From Brevundimonas sp. UBA7664 (lineage in GTDB: Bacteria > Pseudomonadota > Alphaproteobacteria > Caulobacterales > Caulobacteraceae): a DNA stretch of 50,439 nt. The stretch lies in assembly GCF_002483305.1 (NCBI RefSeq), contig NZ_DLHQ01000046.1:1-50439 (forward strand). The letters are read 5' to 3'. Both the position numbers and the translations under genes were made by a program. Below the pieces are notes generated by a model. It was not told the origin of the DNA and made no database searches. It saw nothing but the letters and a program-made list of their open reading frames with translations. How positions within the stretch are numbered: position 1 is the first letter of the stretch; every line of letters begins with the position of its first letter. Below are positions 31,914 through 41,700 of this stretch, piece after piece.

Positions 31914-33032
31914 TCAGATCATCGCCCGCGCGCCCGGACGTGCCAGCCGGCCCAGATGGGCGAGGATCTGGAACACCAGGCTGATCGCGGAAATGGCCAG
32001 CGCCCAGGCCAGCACCACTGACAGGGTGCTGGAGATCCCGACCAGATCCCGCGCGCCGTCCCCGAGGTTCCGCACCGTATCGAAGTCCAGCATCGTCCAG
32101 TCGCCGGCGATCCGCGCCGTCTCCTCGCCCCGCGTCAGGGTGAACCAGTGGCCCGCCTTGAAGATCACCCAGGTCAGCCACAGGCCGCCGGCGGCGATGA
32201 CGAGCTGGGCCGCGGCGCGGGCCCGCACCGCATAGGGGCGGAACAGGCTGGCCAGATCGACCGCCATCTGCGCCACGGCGTACAGCAGGATGGGTCCGAA
32301 CAGGATCGACCAGATCGGCGCCCCGCTGACCACGGCGTCCTCGCCGCGCAGCTCGAGCGACACCAGACCCGGGAAATGCAGCACCCCGATCCACCACAGC
32401 ACGAACATGCCGACGGCGAGGAAGGAGAACAGATACTCCCCGCCCGGCCAGGATCGGGCCCGGCGCTTGGGCGCCCATTTCGCCTTCGTCGCCGCCGCGC
32501 CCCCCACCGAGGCGCCCCAGGCCGCCGGATCGGCGAGGCCGAAGGCGCCCAGATCCTTGACCCGCCATTTCGTCATCCAGGCCGGCCGGATGCCCTGATG
32601 TTCGAAGATCGCCGCGGCCAGCGTCGCCGCGCCGATCAGCGTCAGCCCCGCACCGAGGAAGGCGTGAAAGGCCTGGCCGAGCGCCTGGCCGGCGTCATCC
32701 GGCCCGCTGATCAGTCGGATCAACAGGGCGAGCGCATAGACCGCGCCCAGCACCATCAGCCCCGCCTTGACCCCGAACAGCCAGTAGGGAAACAGTTCCG
32801 GTCCGACCAGCGAGTCCGGCCCCTTGCGGTACCGCGCCGCCACCACCAGCGGATGGCCGATCTCGCGCAGGATCGCCTCCTGCTCGTCCTCGGTCAGGGC
32901 GCGGCCCAGCTCCTCTTCCTTCGCCTCGAACCGGCTCAGGATCAGGTCGCGCAGTTCGGCGGTGATGTCGGCCCGTTCGTCCTGCGGCAGCTGCGCGGCG
33001 ACGGCGTTCAGATAGCGGTCGATCATGTCCAT
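31914..33032 (-). CDS. Membrane protein with N-terminal HAAS/permease-prefix-like domain
   Basis: A 372-residue protein. Residues 1-75 (DRYLNAVAAQLPQDERADITAELRD..., HPLVVAARY) form the short helical domain often found beside PadR regulators (HAAS/DUF1700-like), and about six membrane helices follow to the C-terminus. The gene lies 23 bp after a PadR gene, and this pairing is recurrent in bacteria: PadR represses its membrane partner. AGGGG is 7 nt before ATG 33032. Function unknown. Confidence 0.75.
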   Translation of the reverse strand: MDMIDRYLNAVAAQLPQDERADITAELRDLILSRFEAKEEELGRALTEDEQEAILREIGHPLVVAARYRKGPDSLVGPELFPYWLFGVKAGLMVLGAVYALALLIRLISGPDDAGQALGQAFHAFLGAGLTLIGAATLAAAIFEHQGIRPAWMTKWRVKDLGAFGLADPAAWGASVGGAAATKAKWAPKRRARSWPGGEYLFSFLAVGMFVLWWIGVLHFPGLVSLELRGEDAVVSGAPIWSILFGPILLYAVAQMAVDLASLFRPYAVRARAAAQLVIAAGGLWLTWVIFKAGHWFTLTRGEETARIAGDWTMLDFDTVRNLGDGARDLVGISSTLSVVLAWALAISAISLVFQILAHLGRLARPGARAMI

Positions 33033-33055
33033 GGCTTTTCCCCTTCAGCCCGGTT

Positions 33056-33385
33056 TCAGAGAATCTTGTCGAGCGAGGCGTTGATCCCCCGCCACTCGTC
33101 GGTCAGGGCGGCCAGCATCGACACGCCGCCCGGCGACAGGACGTAGAAGCGCTTCTTCCGCTTCTCCTCCTCGCGCCATTCGCTGTTCAGCAGGCCCTGG
33201 CTCTCCAGCCGGCGCAGCAGCGGATAGAGGGTCGATTCCTCCATCTCCAGCCCGTCGGCGGCGAGGGCCTGACGCAGGGTGTAGCCGTACCGTTCGGTCC
33301 TCAGACAGGCGAGCACCGCCAGCACCAGCGACCCGCGCCGCAGCTCCAGCCGCATCGATTCATAAAGGTCCGGATCGAGGCTCAT
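33056..33385 (-). CDS. PadR-family transcriptional regulator
   Basis: A 109-residue winged-helix repressor: SLVLAVLACLRTERYGYTLRQAL (recognition region), EESTLYPLLRRLESQGLL, and a wing with WREEEKRKKRFYVLSPGG, all classic PadR. The ATG at 33385 has AGGGA 6 nt upstream; an earlier ATG at 33421 would translate the probable operator. It is the first gene of a two-gene operon with the membrane protein at 31914-33032 and probably represses itself through the palindromes at 33401-33445. Confidence 0.93.
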   Translation of the reverse strand: MSLDPDLYESMRLELRRGSLVLAVLACLRTERYGYTLRQALAADGLEMEESTLYPLLRRLESQGLLNSEWREEEKRKKRFYVLSPGGVSMLAALTDEWRGINASLDKIL

Positions 33386-33400
33386 GCCGCTTCCCTGCAT

Positions 33401-33445
33401 CTCACATAGTGTGTGACGCACAGTGTATGGCGCATACTGTGTGAG
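33401..33445 (-). promoter_or_regulatory. Palindrome cluster, likely PadR operator
   Basis: CTCACATAGTGT at the left is matched by ATACTGTGTGAG at the right (outer inverted repeat), and GTATG-GCG-CATAC at 33425-33437 is a perfect inner inverted repeat. TATG/CATA palindromes are typical of PadR sites. It begins 15 bp upstream of the PadR start, where a repressor would act. Confidence 0.6.
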
Positions 33446-33474
33446 GGAGTCAACGCCTCCCGGTCAGTCGACCG

Positions 33475-34173
33475 TCATTCCGGAATCCGCTGCCCGTCCC
33501 AGGCGAAGACGCCGCCGCTGTCGGCGGGCGTCAGTCCCTCCAGCACCGTCAGCAGCCGCTCCGCCGAATGGTCCGCCGTGAACAGCTTCTCCGGCTTCAC
33601 CCCTCTCTGGAACGGCGCGCTCAGACCCGTGTCCACCGTGCCCGGATGCAGGCCGGCGATCACCGCCTGCGGATGGGTGCGCCCCGTCTCCACGGCCAGA
33701 TTGCGCAGGATCATGTTCAGCGCCGCCTTGGAGGCACGATAGCTGTGCCAGCCCCCCAGCCGGTTGTCGCCGATCGACCCGACCCGCGCCGACAGGGCCG
33801 CGAACGCCGCCCGTCGGTCGCGCGGCATCAGGGGCAGGAAATGTTTGGCGACCAGCGCGGGTCCGACCGTATTGATCCGGTAGTCGCGCAGCATGTGGTC
33901 GGCGTCCAGCGCGCGCCAGCTGCGCTCGGGCTCGAACCCGTGGTGCAGCACTCCGGTGGCGACGAACACCAGGGTCGCCGGCGGTCCGTCGGCGACCCGC
34001 GCGGCGGCCGCGGCGATGGACGCTTCGTCCTCCAGATCCAGGCCGGTCCCCGAGCGCGACAGGGCGCGGACAATGGCGAACCGTCCGGACGCCTTGAGCC
34101 GGCTGGCGACAGCCGCGCCCAGGCCGCCCGATGCGCCAATCACGACGGCCGCCTGATCCTCTGAATTCGTCAT
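33475..34173 (-). CDS. Short-chain dehydrogenase/reductase (SDR)
   Basis: A 232-residue Rossmann-fold oxidoreductase. The NAD(P)-binding motif is GASGGLG near the N-terminus, the strand FVATGVLHH replaces the usual NNAG, Ser and Tyr-x-x-x-Lys follow in SARVGSIGDNRLGGWHSYRASKAAL, and the motif HPGTVDTGLS is present. This resembles the C-factor/csgA-like group of SDRs. Substrate unknown. The ATG at 34173 is preferred over 34197. It is a single gene, 89 bp from the PadR region and 57 bp downstream of ku, same strand. Confidence 0.85.
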   Translation of the reverse strand: MTNSEDQAAVVIGASGGLGAAVASRLKASGRFAIVRALSRSGTGLDLEDEASIAAAAARVADGPPATLVFVATGVLHHGFEPERSWRALDADHMLRDYRINTVGPALVAKHFLPLMPRDRRAAFAALSARVGSIGDNRLGGWHSYRASKAALNMILRNLAVETGRTHPQAVIAGLHPGTVDTGLSAPFQRGVKPEKLFTADHSAERLLTVLEGLTPADSGGVFAWDGQRIPE

Positions 34174-34230
34174 GGCGCGATCAGCAACCCGCGCCAACGA
34201 ATGGTCAAGGCGGCGAGAGGCGGCGAGGCG

Positions 34231-35088
34231 TTATGCCGCCTTCGTCTTCGCCGCCGGCTTCTTCGCAGCCGCCTTTTTCGTTCCCGCCTTCTTCGCCGGC
34301 GCCTTGCCCGCCGCCGGGCCCTTCAGGCTGGCCCTCAGAGCCTCCATCAGGTCGATGACATTGGTGTCGTCGGGCTCGGGCGCCTCGACCAGACCCTGGC
34401 CGCCCTTCTGCTTGGCCTTGATCATCTCTTTCAGGGCCTCGTCATAGCGGTCCTTGAACCCCGACGGATCGAAGTCCGCCTCCTTCTGGCCGATGATCCG
34501 GGTGGCGATCTCCACCATGTCCCTGTCCGCCTTGACCGCCGGGATGTCGTCGAAGAAATCGCCCGCGTCGCGCACCTCGTCATGCGGCCGCAGCGAGTAC
34601 GCCACCAACCCCTTGCCCCGCACCTCCAGGGCGATCTGCCGTTCGCGCCCGCGCAGCACCAGGCAGCCGATGGCGATCTTGCCCGCCGCCTTCATGGCGT
34701 CGCGGATGACGGCGAAGGCTTCGGCCCCGACGCCCTTTTCCGGCACCACATAGAAGGGATCGTCCCAGTACAGACGGTCGATGTCGTCCTCGTCGACGAA
34801 CTGGTTGATGTCGATGGTGCGGGTCGACTCCAGCTTGACCTTGTCGAAGTCGGCGTCGTCGAACAGGACGTATTCATCCTTCGACACCTCATAGCCCTTG
34901 ACCAGATCGGAGCGTTCGACGGGCCCCGTGTCCGGATCGGTCGCCACCATGCGGATGCGGTTGTTGGTCTCGGGATTGATCAGGTGGAAGCTGACGTGGC
35001 TCGCGCTCGACGTCGCCGTGTAGAGGGCGACCGGGCAGGTCACCAGCGACAGCTTCAGATGTCCCTGCCAGGTGGGTCGGGCGGCCAT
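34231..35088 (-). CDS. ku: Ku DNA end-binding protein
   Basis: Bacterial Ku, a homodimeric ring that binds broken DNA ends for non-homologous end joining. 285 residues from ATG 35088 (GAGGAG upstream). The N-terminal WQGHLKLSLVTCPVALYTATS, the core YWDDPFYVVPEKG and the DRYDEALKEMIKAKQ segment are family-typical. The tail (about 255-285) is made of Lys/Ala/Pro repeats, as in many alphaproteobacterial Ku proteins, and may bind DNA or LigD. The partner ligase LigD is not in the window. A stress-type promoter candidate lies 27 bp upstream. Confidence 0.94.
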   Translation of the reverse strand: MAARPTWQGHLKLSLVTCPVALYTATSSASHVSFHLINPETNNRIRMVATDPDTGPVERSDLVKGYEVSKDEYVLFDDADFDKVKLESTRTIDINQFVDEDDIDRLYWDDPFYVVPEKGVGAEAFAVIRDAMKAAGKIAIGCLVLRGRERQIALEVRGKGLVAYSLRPHDEVRDAGDFFDDIPAVKADRDMVEIATRIIGQKEADFDPSGFKDRYDEALKEMIKAKQKGGQGLVEAPEPDDTNVIDLMEALRASLKGPAAGKAPAKKAGTKKAAAKKPAAKTKAA

Positions 35089-35115
35089 GGCGAACTCCTC
35101 GAATGACAGGCGCTG

Positions 35116-35140
35116 AACGCCGTCCCGCGAGACTCGTTCA
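35116..35140 (-). promoter_or_regulatory. Candidate general-stress promoter for ku
   Basis: On the minus strand TGAAC (35140-35136), 16 bp, CGTT (35119-35116), ending 27 bp before ATG 35088. One base off the EcfG consensus. General-stress control of ku genes has been reported in rhizobia, which fits. Confidence 0.55.
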
Positions 35141-35223
35141 AACCGCTGGACAGGAGCCGCGACCGGGTGTGTCCTGACGAGTCCGGCGCAAGAAAAACAA
35201 CAAGCCGGTTCGAGTGAGGAACC

Positions 35224-36477
35224 ATGTCCAATCGTCCGAGCCACATCCGGCTCAACTCCCACCCCGGCGCGGGGACCGTCAGCCGCTTCCCGATCGAATG
35301 GGGCGCCGCCACCGCGAAGGAACGCGGGCCCGTCATCGGCACGGTCAACTCCGGCAGCGATCGCAACGCCATCGGCGCCCACGGCGGCGCCTATTCCGTC
35401 TATCGCGCGCTCGCCGTCTCGTCCGGCGCCATGGCCGCCAACAACCGGCCCGACCTGACCAACACCGCGCCGACCACGCCGATGGGGCCGTTCCCGCAGT
35501 GGACCGACGCCTCGAAGATCGTCTCGTTGGATCCCTGGGGCGCCCGCATCGCCGAGGATTTCGCCGACCAGATCGCCGACGGCGTCGACATCCGCCCGAC
35601 CATCGCCGTCACCCGCGCCCGCCTGCAGCTGGGCGAGATCGGCGAGGCCATCGCCGCGGGCCGGCTCAAGGCCGATGGCCAGATCGTGCACGAGAGCGGC
35701 GACGTCGCCGTGACCAAGGCCGCCATCGACCCGGTCTGGTACCTGCCCGGCATCGCCGAACGCTTCGGCGTCACCGAGACCGCCCTGCGCCGCACCCTGT
35801 TCGAACAGACCGGCGGCATGTACGCCGACCTCGTCACCCGGCCGGACATCAAGGTCTTCCTGCCCCCCATCGGCGGGATCACCCTCTACATCTTCGGCGA
35901 CCCGGCCGCGATCGCCGACCCGAACCGCCGCCTGACCTGCCGGGTGCACGATGAGTGCAACGGCTCGGACGTCTTCGGCTCCGACATCTGCACCTGCCGC
36001 CCCTATCTGACCCACGGCATCGAGGAATGCATCCGCGAGGCGCAGGACGGCGGCGCGGGCCTGATCGCCTATAACCGCAAGGAGGGCCGCGCCCTCGGCG
36101 AGGTGACCAAATTCCTCGTCTACAACGCCCGCAAACGCCAGCCGGGCGGCGACCAGGCCGCCACCTATTTCGAGCGCACCGAATGCGTCGCCGGGGTCCA
36201 GGACGCCCGCTTCCAGCAGCTGATGCCGGACATCCTGCACTGGCTGGGCATCACGAAGATCGATCGCTTCGTCTCCATGTCCAACATGAAGCACGACGCC
36301 CTGACCGCATCCGGCATCGAGATCGGCGAGCGGGTGCCGATCCCGGACTATCTCGTTCCGCCCGACGCCTCGGTCGAGATGGAGGCCAAGAAGGCGGCCG
36401 GCTATTTCACCCCCGACGCCCCGCCGTCGGCCGAAGACCTGACCCGCGTGGTGGGCCGCGACCTTGAGCAATTCTGA
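35224..36477 (+). CDS. GTP cyclohydrolase II-like protein of the URC uracil catabolism pathway
   Basis: A 417-residue RibA-related protein with a long N-terminal extension (1-225) absent from ordinary RibA. The cyclohydrolase II core has the zinc site CxxxxxC...C-x-C (CRVHDECNGSDVFGSDICTC), then YNRKEGRALG and FVSMSNMKHDAL in place of the riboflavin enzyme's GTP-binding end. Immediately downstream are DUF1688 and upp, the gene set known from yeast URC1-URC4-URC6 and conserved in bacteria. Thus it is more likely URC1 than a riboflavin enzyme. GAGG precedes ATG 35224. It is divergent from ku. Confidence 0.85.
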   Translation: MSNRPSHIRLNSHPGAGTVSRFPIEWGAATAKERGPVIGTVNSGSDRNAIGAHGGAYSVYRALAVSSGAMAANNRPDLTNTAPTTPMGPFPQWTDASKIVSLDPWGARIAEDFADQIADGVDIRPTIAVTRARLQLGEIGEAIAAGRLKADGQIVHESGDVAVTKAAIDPVWYLPGIAERFGVTETALRRTLFEQTGGMYADLVTRPDIKVFLPPIGGITLYIFGDPAAIADPNRRLTCRVHDECNGSDVFGSDICTCRPYLTHGIEECIREAQDGGAGLIAYNRKEGRALGEVTKFLVYNARKRQPGGDQAATYFERTECVAGVQDARFQQLMPDILHWLGITKIDRFVSMSNMKHDALTASGIEIGERVPIPDYLVPPDASVEMEAKKAAGYFTPDAPPSAEDLTRVVGRDLEQF

Positions 36478-37704
36478 CGCCGCGCAGGCGCGCAGCCTGC
36501 TCAACGCCGCCGCCGTCCGCGAACGGGCCCATGAGATGCTGGCCCTCGGCGTCGCCGGCGGCCTCGATCACTGGACGGTCGATCTCGACCGCTTGCCGGA
36601 GACGGCGCGCTACGTCGCCGCCGTGATCCGCGACCAGTATCCGACCCTGGCCGTGCCCTTCCACGCCCGCTGGCGGCATTTCTCCGTCGACGGCGTCGAT
36701 CTCTGGAGCCCCGCCGCCGAGGCCCGCGACTGGCTCGATCCCGCCTCCCGCGCGCGGACCGAGTTCGACCTCGCCATCGTCTCCGTCTTGCTGGACGCCG
36801 GCGCGGGTCCGGACTGGTCATACAAGGACGCCCGCACGGGCCGCACCCTCACCCGGTCCGAAGGTCTCGCCATCGCCTCCCTGCGGATGTTCGAGGCGGG
36901 GGCCTTCTCGATCACCGAGGACGATCGCTGGCGCGTCGACGCCGTGGCCCTGACCTTCCTGACCGCCAGCGATCTGGCCAGGGGATTCCAGGTCTCGGAC
37001 AAGAACCCGCTGGTCGGGCTGGAGGGCCGCGCCGCCCTGCTGCGCCGCCTCGGCCAGGCCTGCCTCGCCGAACCCGACCTGTTCGCTCTTGAGGATGAAC
37101 CCCGGCCCGGCGGCCTGTTCGACGCCATGGTCGACCGCGCCGACGAGCACGACCGCCTGCCCGCCCCGGTCATCCTCGAAGTCCTGCTGGAAGCCCTCGG
37201 CCCCGTCTGGCGCGACCGGCTGAACCTCGGCGGGGTCGACCTCGGCGACTGCTGGCGGCATCCGGCGATGAAGCGCGCCGACGCCACCGACGGCCTCGTC
37301 CCGATCCACAAACTGTCCCAGTGGCTCAGCTATTCGCTGGTCGAACCGCTGCAGACCGCGGGCGTCGAGGTGACCGATCTCGACGGCCTGACCGGTCTCG
37401 CGGAATACCGCAACGGCGGCCTGTTCATGGATCTCGGCGTGCTGACGCTGAAGGACCCCTCCGACGCCGGAAAGCCGTGGCCGGTGTCCGATCCGCTGGT
37501 GGTCGGCTGGCGCGCCATGACCGTGGCCCTGCTGGACCGGTTCGCCCCGCTGGTCCGCGCCGAACTGGGCGTCACCGCCGAAGCCATGCCGCTGGCCAGC
37601 GTGCTGGAGGGCGGCACCTGGGCCGCAGGCCGCCGCGCCGCGGCCGAGCGCCGACCGGGCGGAGGCCCGCCCCTGACCATCCTCTCCGACGGGACCGTAT
37701 TCTG

Positions 37705-37705
<1 letters not shown>
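36464..37705 (+). CDS. DUF1688 protein (URC4-like)
   Basis: A 413-residue protein of the DUF1688/URC4 family, required for uracil breakdown in the URC pathway but with unproven chemistry. Family-like segments are VPFHARWRHF, VSVLLDAGAGPDWSYKDARTG, EGLAIASLRMFEAGAFS, VPIHKLSQWLSYSLVEPL and LTGLAEYRNGGLFMDLGVL. The start is TTG 36464, overlapping the end of the URC1-like gene by 14 bp; no ATG or GTG fits. Its stop and the upp ATG overlap by one base (TGATG). Confidence 0.9.
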
Positions 37706-38355
<650 letters not shown>

Positions 38356-38367
38356 GGCCGAAAACGC

Positions 38368-38712
38368 TCAGAGCCAGCCCAGCCCGCGGAGCGCCAGCAG
38401 GATGAAGGCGAGGACGATCAGGGGCCCGAAGACGCGCAGCGTGTACCGCGTGATCCGCTCGGGAAAGAAGGTGTCTGAAATCCCGCTTCCCGCCTTGCCG
38501 AGCCGCGTGACCATGGCGGTCATCGGGCATTTCATCCCGTTGCCGACGAAGACGACGATCTCCACGCTGATCAGGCCCAGCGCCCACCAGAGCCAAGGCC
38601 CGCGGGCGCCGCTGATCCCGGCGTAGAGCAGCACGAACACCGACCCGGCCATGACGACATAGATCACGGTGTGCAGGCCGCGAACCAGCCCCAGCCGCTG
38701 GTCTTCGGTCAC
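38368..38712 (-). CDS. Hypothetical three-helix membrane protein
   Basis: A 114-residue inner-membrane protein with helices at about 12-32, 38-56 and 93-112, and a cytoplasmic or periplasmic loop GNGMKCPMTAMVTRLGKAGSG. No family recognised. The start codon is GTG 38712. It follows the ABC permease/aminopeptidase gene by 12 bp on the same strand, so it may belong to that transporter operon. Confidence 0.65.
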   Translation of the reverse strand: MTEDQRLGLVRGLHTVIYVVMAGSVFVLLYAGISGARGPWLWWALGLISVEIVVFVGNGMKCPMTAMVTRLGKAGSGISDTFFPERITRYTLRVFGPLIVLAFILLALRGLGWL

Positions 38713-38724
38713 CGGCCCGCCGCC

Positions 38725-41700
38725 CTACTCTACCGCCCGCACATTATCGTCCGAGTTCCGGTCGATCCATTTGTTGTACGGATCGACCCCGGCGAATTCC
38801 GGCTCGAGCGTGGTGATGAAGCGCAGCGTCTGCACCCCCGACCGGATCGGACGGCGCTCCAGCAGGACCACGTCGTCCTCGTCGAAGCGGCCCTTGCCCG
38901 GCTCGGCGGTGAAGATGCCGACGTCGAACATCTCGTTCAGCGGGGCCGCCGTCTCGACGCCCTTGCCGTCCGCATACAGTTTGCGGGCGTCGACCGTCAC
39001 CGCCACGTCCCAGCGGCCGTCGGCGCGGCGCGTGGCGGTCACCCCGGTCGTCTTGACGTCATACAGGGTGATCTTCTCGAACAGGTCGGTGATCAGCGCC
39101 TGTTTGTCCGCCGGGGCCTCGGCCCGGATGGCCGCGACCAGGTCCAGCGAGCGCGGATAGGGCGCGCCCTTGAAGGCATATTGCGCCAGCAGCCGGCGCA
39201 GGGCGCGGTTGACCGCCTCCTCGCCGATCTGGTCGCGCAGCAGATACATGACCAGCCCGCCCTTCTGGTAATGGATGTACTGCTGGTTCTCGTTGCGCAT
39301 GAGCGGCATCTCTTCCAGCCGCTCGGTCCCCCGCGCGCGCAGGTAGCGGTCCAGTTCCTGCTTCAGGAAGCGACGGATCTGATCCTTGCCGTACATCTTC
39401 TCCATGACCATCAGCGCCGAATACTGGGCCAGGGTCTCGGACAGGACGGTCATGCCCTGCTGGTTCGAGCCCACGACCTGGTGGGCCCACCACTGGTGCC
39501 CGAACTCGTGCGCGCCGACATAGGTGACGTAGTCGACCTTGGTCGGATCGCTCAGGTCGGCGATGAAGCCCAGCCCTTCGGACCAGGCGAAGGTGTTGGG
39601 ATAGGACTGGGCGAAGCTGGCGTAGTCGGGGAACTCCACGATGCGCGCCTGCCGGAACTGGTAGGGGCTGAAATTGGCCTGGAAATAGTCCAGCGAGGCC
39701 GCCAGTCCATCCAGCATACGCGGCACATTTCGGTCGTGGGCGGGGTCATGGAAGACCACCAGCTCGACCCCGTCATGCATTCGCGCCGTCCGCTCGTAGC
39801 GGGCCGACTGCACCGAGAAGAAGTTGAGCACCGGCGACTCGGTGAGGAACCGGCTGGTGCGGCGGTCGCCGTTGACGACGTCCGAGACCATCCGGCCGGG
39901 CGCGATGACGGTCTGATCGGCGTCGGTGCTGACGGTGATGTCGGCGGTGACCCAGTCCGCCCCGATATAGTTGCGACGCCGGGCGGATTCGTCCTCCAGC
40001 TTCGCCAGACGCAGTTCCGCCGGCAGACCCGCCTTGCGACGTTTGGTGCGGTCGGTCAGCAGTCCCTGGCGGTCCATGCCGACCCTCGGCGCGAACTCGA
40101 AATTGTTCACGAAGGTCCCGTTGTCGACCAGTCGCGTGGTGTTGCCGCTGGCCTTGAAGCCGCGCTGCTCCATCACCGTCTCGAAGGTGACGGCGCGGCG
40201 CTCTCCCGGCTGCATGGGCGTGGCGAAGCGGTAGATGCGGAACTCGAATTCTTCCCACTCGCGGGCGACGCTCGCGCCCTCGACGGTCAGGCTGACCATC
40301 TCCAGATCGTCGCCCCAGCGCAGGTGAACCTCGGGCAGGGGCGCGCCGGTGTTGTTGACCAGCACATAGGATCCGCGCGTGGTCAGCTTCGGCTGATGCG
40401 GGCGAAGGTCCATGACCAGCCGCACATCGGCCACCGACGGCTGCGGCGTGATCTCATAGCGCAGCAGGGCCTTCTCCATGGCGGCCTGCTCGGCCTCCTG
40501 CGCCGCCTGCGTCCGGTACTCGTTCCAGACGTTGGTGTTGATGTAGATGAAGACGCCGAGGCCGATGAAGGTCGCCAGAGCCGCGCCGCCGATCAGGCCG
40601 GCCGGTCCCATCAGCCGGTGCGGCAGCCGCTTCAGACGCGGCCACAGGCGTTGCTCCGTTCCCCGCCGCCACAGGCCATAGGCCAGCACCAGCAGAATGA
40701 CCCCGAAGGCGCTCCAGTAGCTCCCCCACCAGAGCGCGAAAGTCCCGAAATCCCCCTGGCCGTTCATGTCCGACAGAGGCCCGAGCAACCCGGACCGATA
40801 GCTGTAGAGGGGGTGGTCGAAACCGAGGTTCGACAGCACCAGGGTCGAGATCAGATAGACGACCATGATCGCCCAGCCGACGAATTTGTTGGGCGACAGC
40901 GCCTGAACGAAAATCGCCAGCACCGCCAGCAGCGTGAAGCTGAGCGCCTGCGGCAGCACGTACCAGAGCAGATACTTGTCGAACTCAAAATCAGTGTGCC
41001 CCTTGATCATCTGGGTGACCACGCCGGCAAGCACGCCAATCAGCAGGGTGGAAATCAGGACCAGCGCCAGGGCAAGGGTCTTGGGCAGCAGAAAGGTCCA
41101 GTCGGGGGTCGACGACGCATCGACGATCTCATGCACCTTGCGGTCCCGATCCCGCCAGACCAGTTCGCCGGCGTAGTAGATGGAGATGATGATCGAGATC
41201 AGGCCGAAGGTCCCGGTCAGGGCGGTGATGACGACCCGCGTCACCAGCAGGATCGGCGCGCCGTAGATCTCGCCGGTGAAGAACAGCGTCGCCACGGCGA
41301 AGGCCATGGCCAGCAGGATCAGCACCACATAGGCCGGGCTCTTGAATACCAGCACGGTCTCGAACACCGCACGGGACCAGAGCTGGGTCAGGCCGCTGGA
41401 GAAGCCGTAGCTCGGACGCGGCAGGGCGCCGACCGGCGTGACGACGACGTCCTTCTCGACCAGCGCCTTCAGCCGCTCCTGCTTCTTCAGCTTGGCGCCG
41501 CGCGGGGAGGGCCGGTACAGCAGGTAGGCGGCGGCCAGCAGGACGGCGCCGACCGCGGTCCAGATCACCCGGTTCCAGAGCAGAACGCCCTCGATCGGGG
41601 CGTTGAGCGTGTTCCGCTCGGCCGCCGTCCAGTATTTGGTGACCAGGCCGTAGGCGCCGGCGCCGAACGGTTCGGCCCAGGCCATGGCCGTCTCGAACTC

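Noticed and set aside
35224..36477. Annotation as the riboflavin gene ribA
   Set aside because: The long N-terminal extension and the DUF1688-upp neighbours point to the URC1 type; no other riboflavin gene is nearby.
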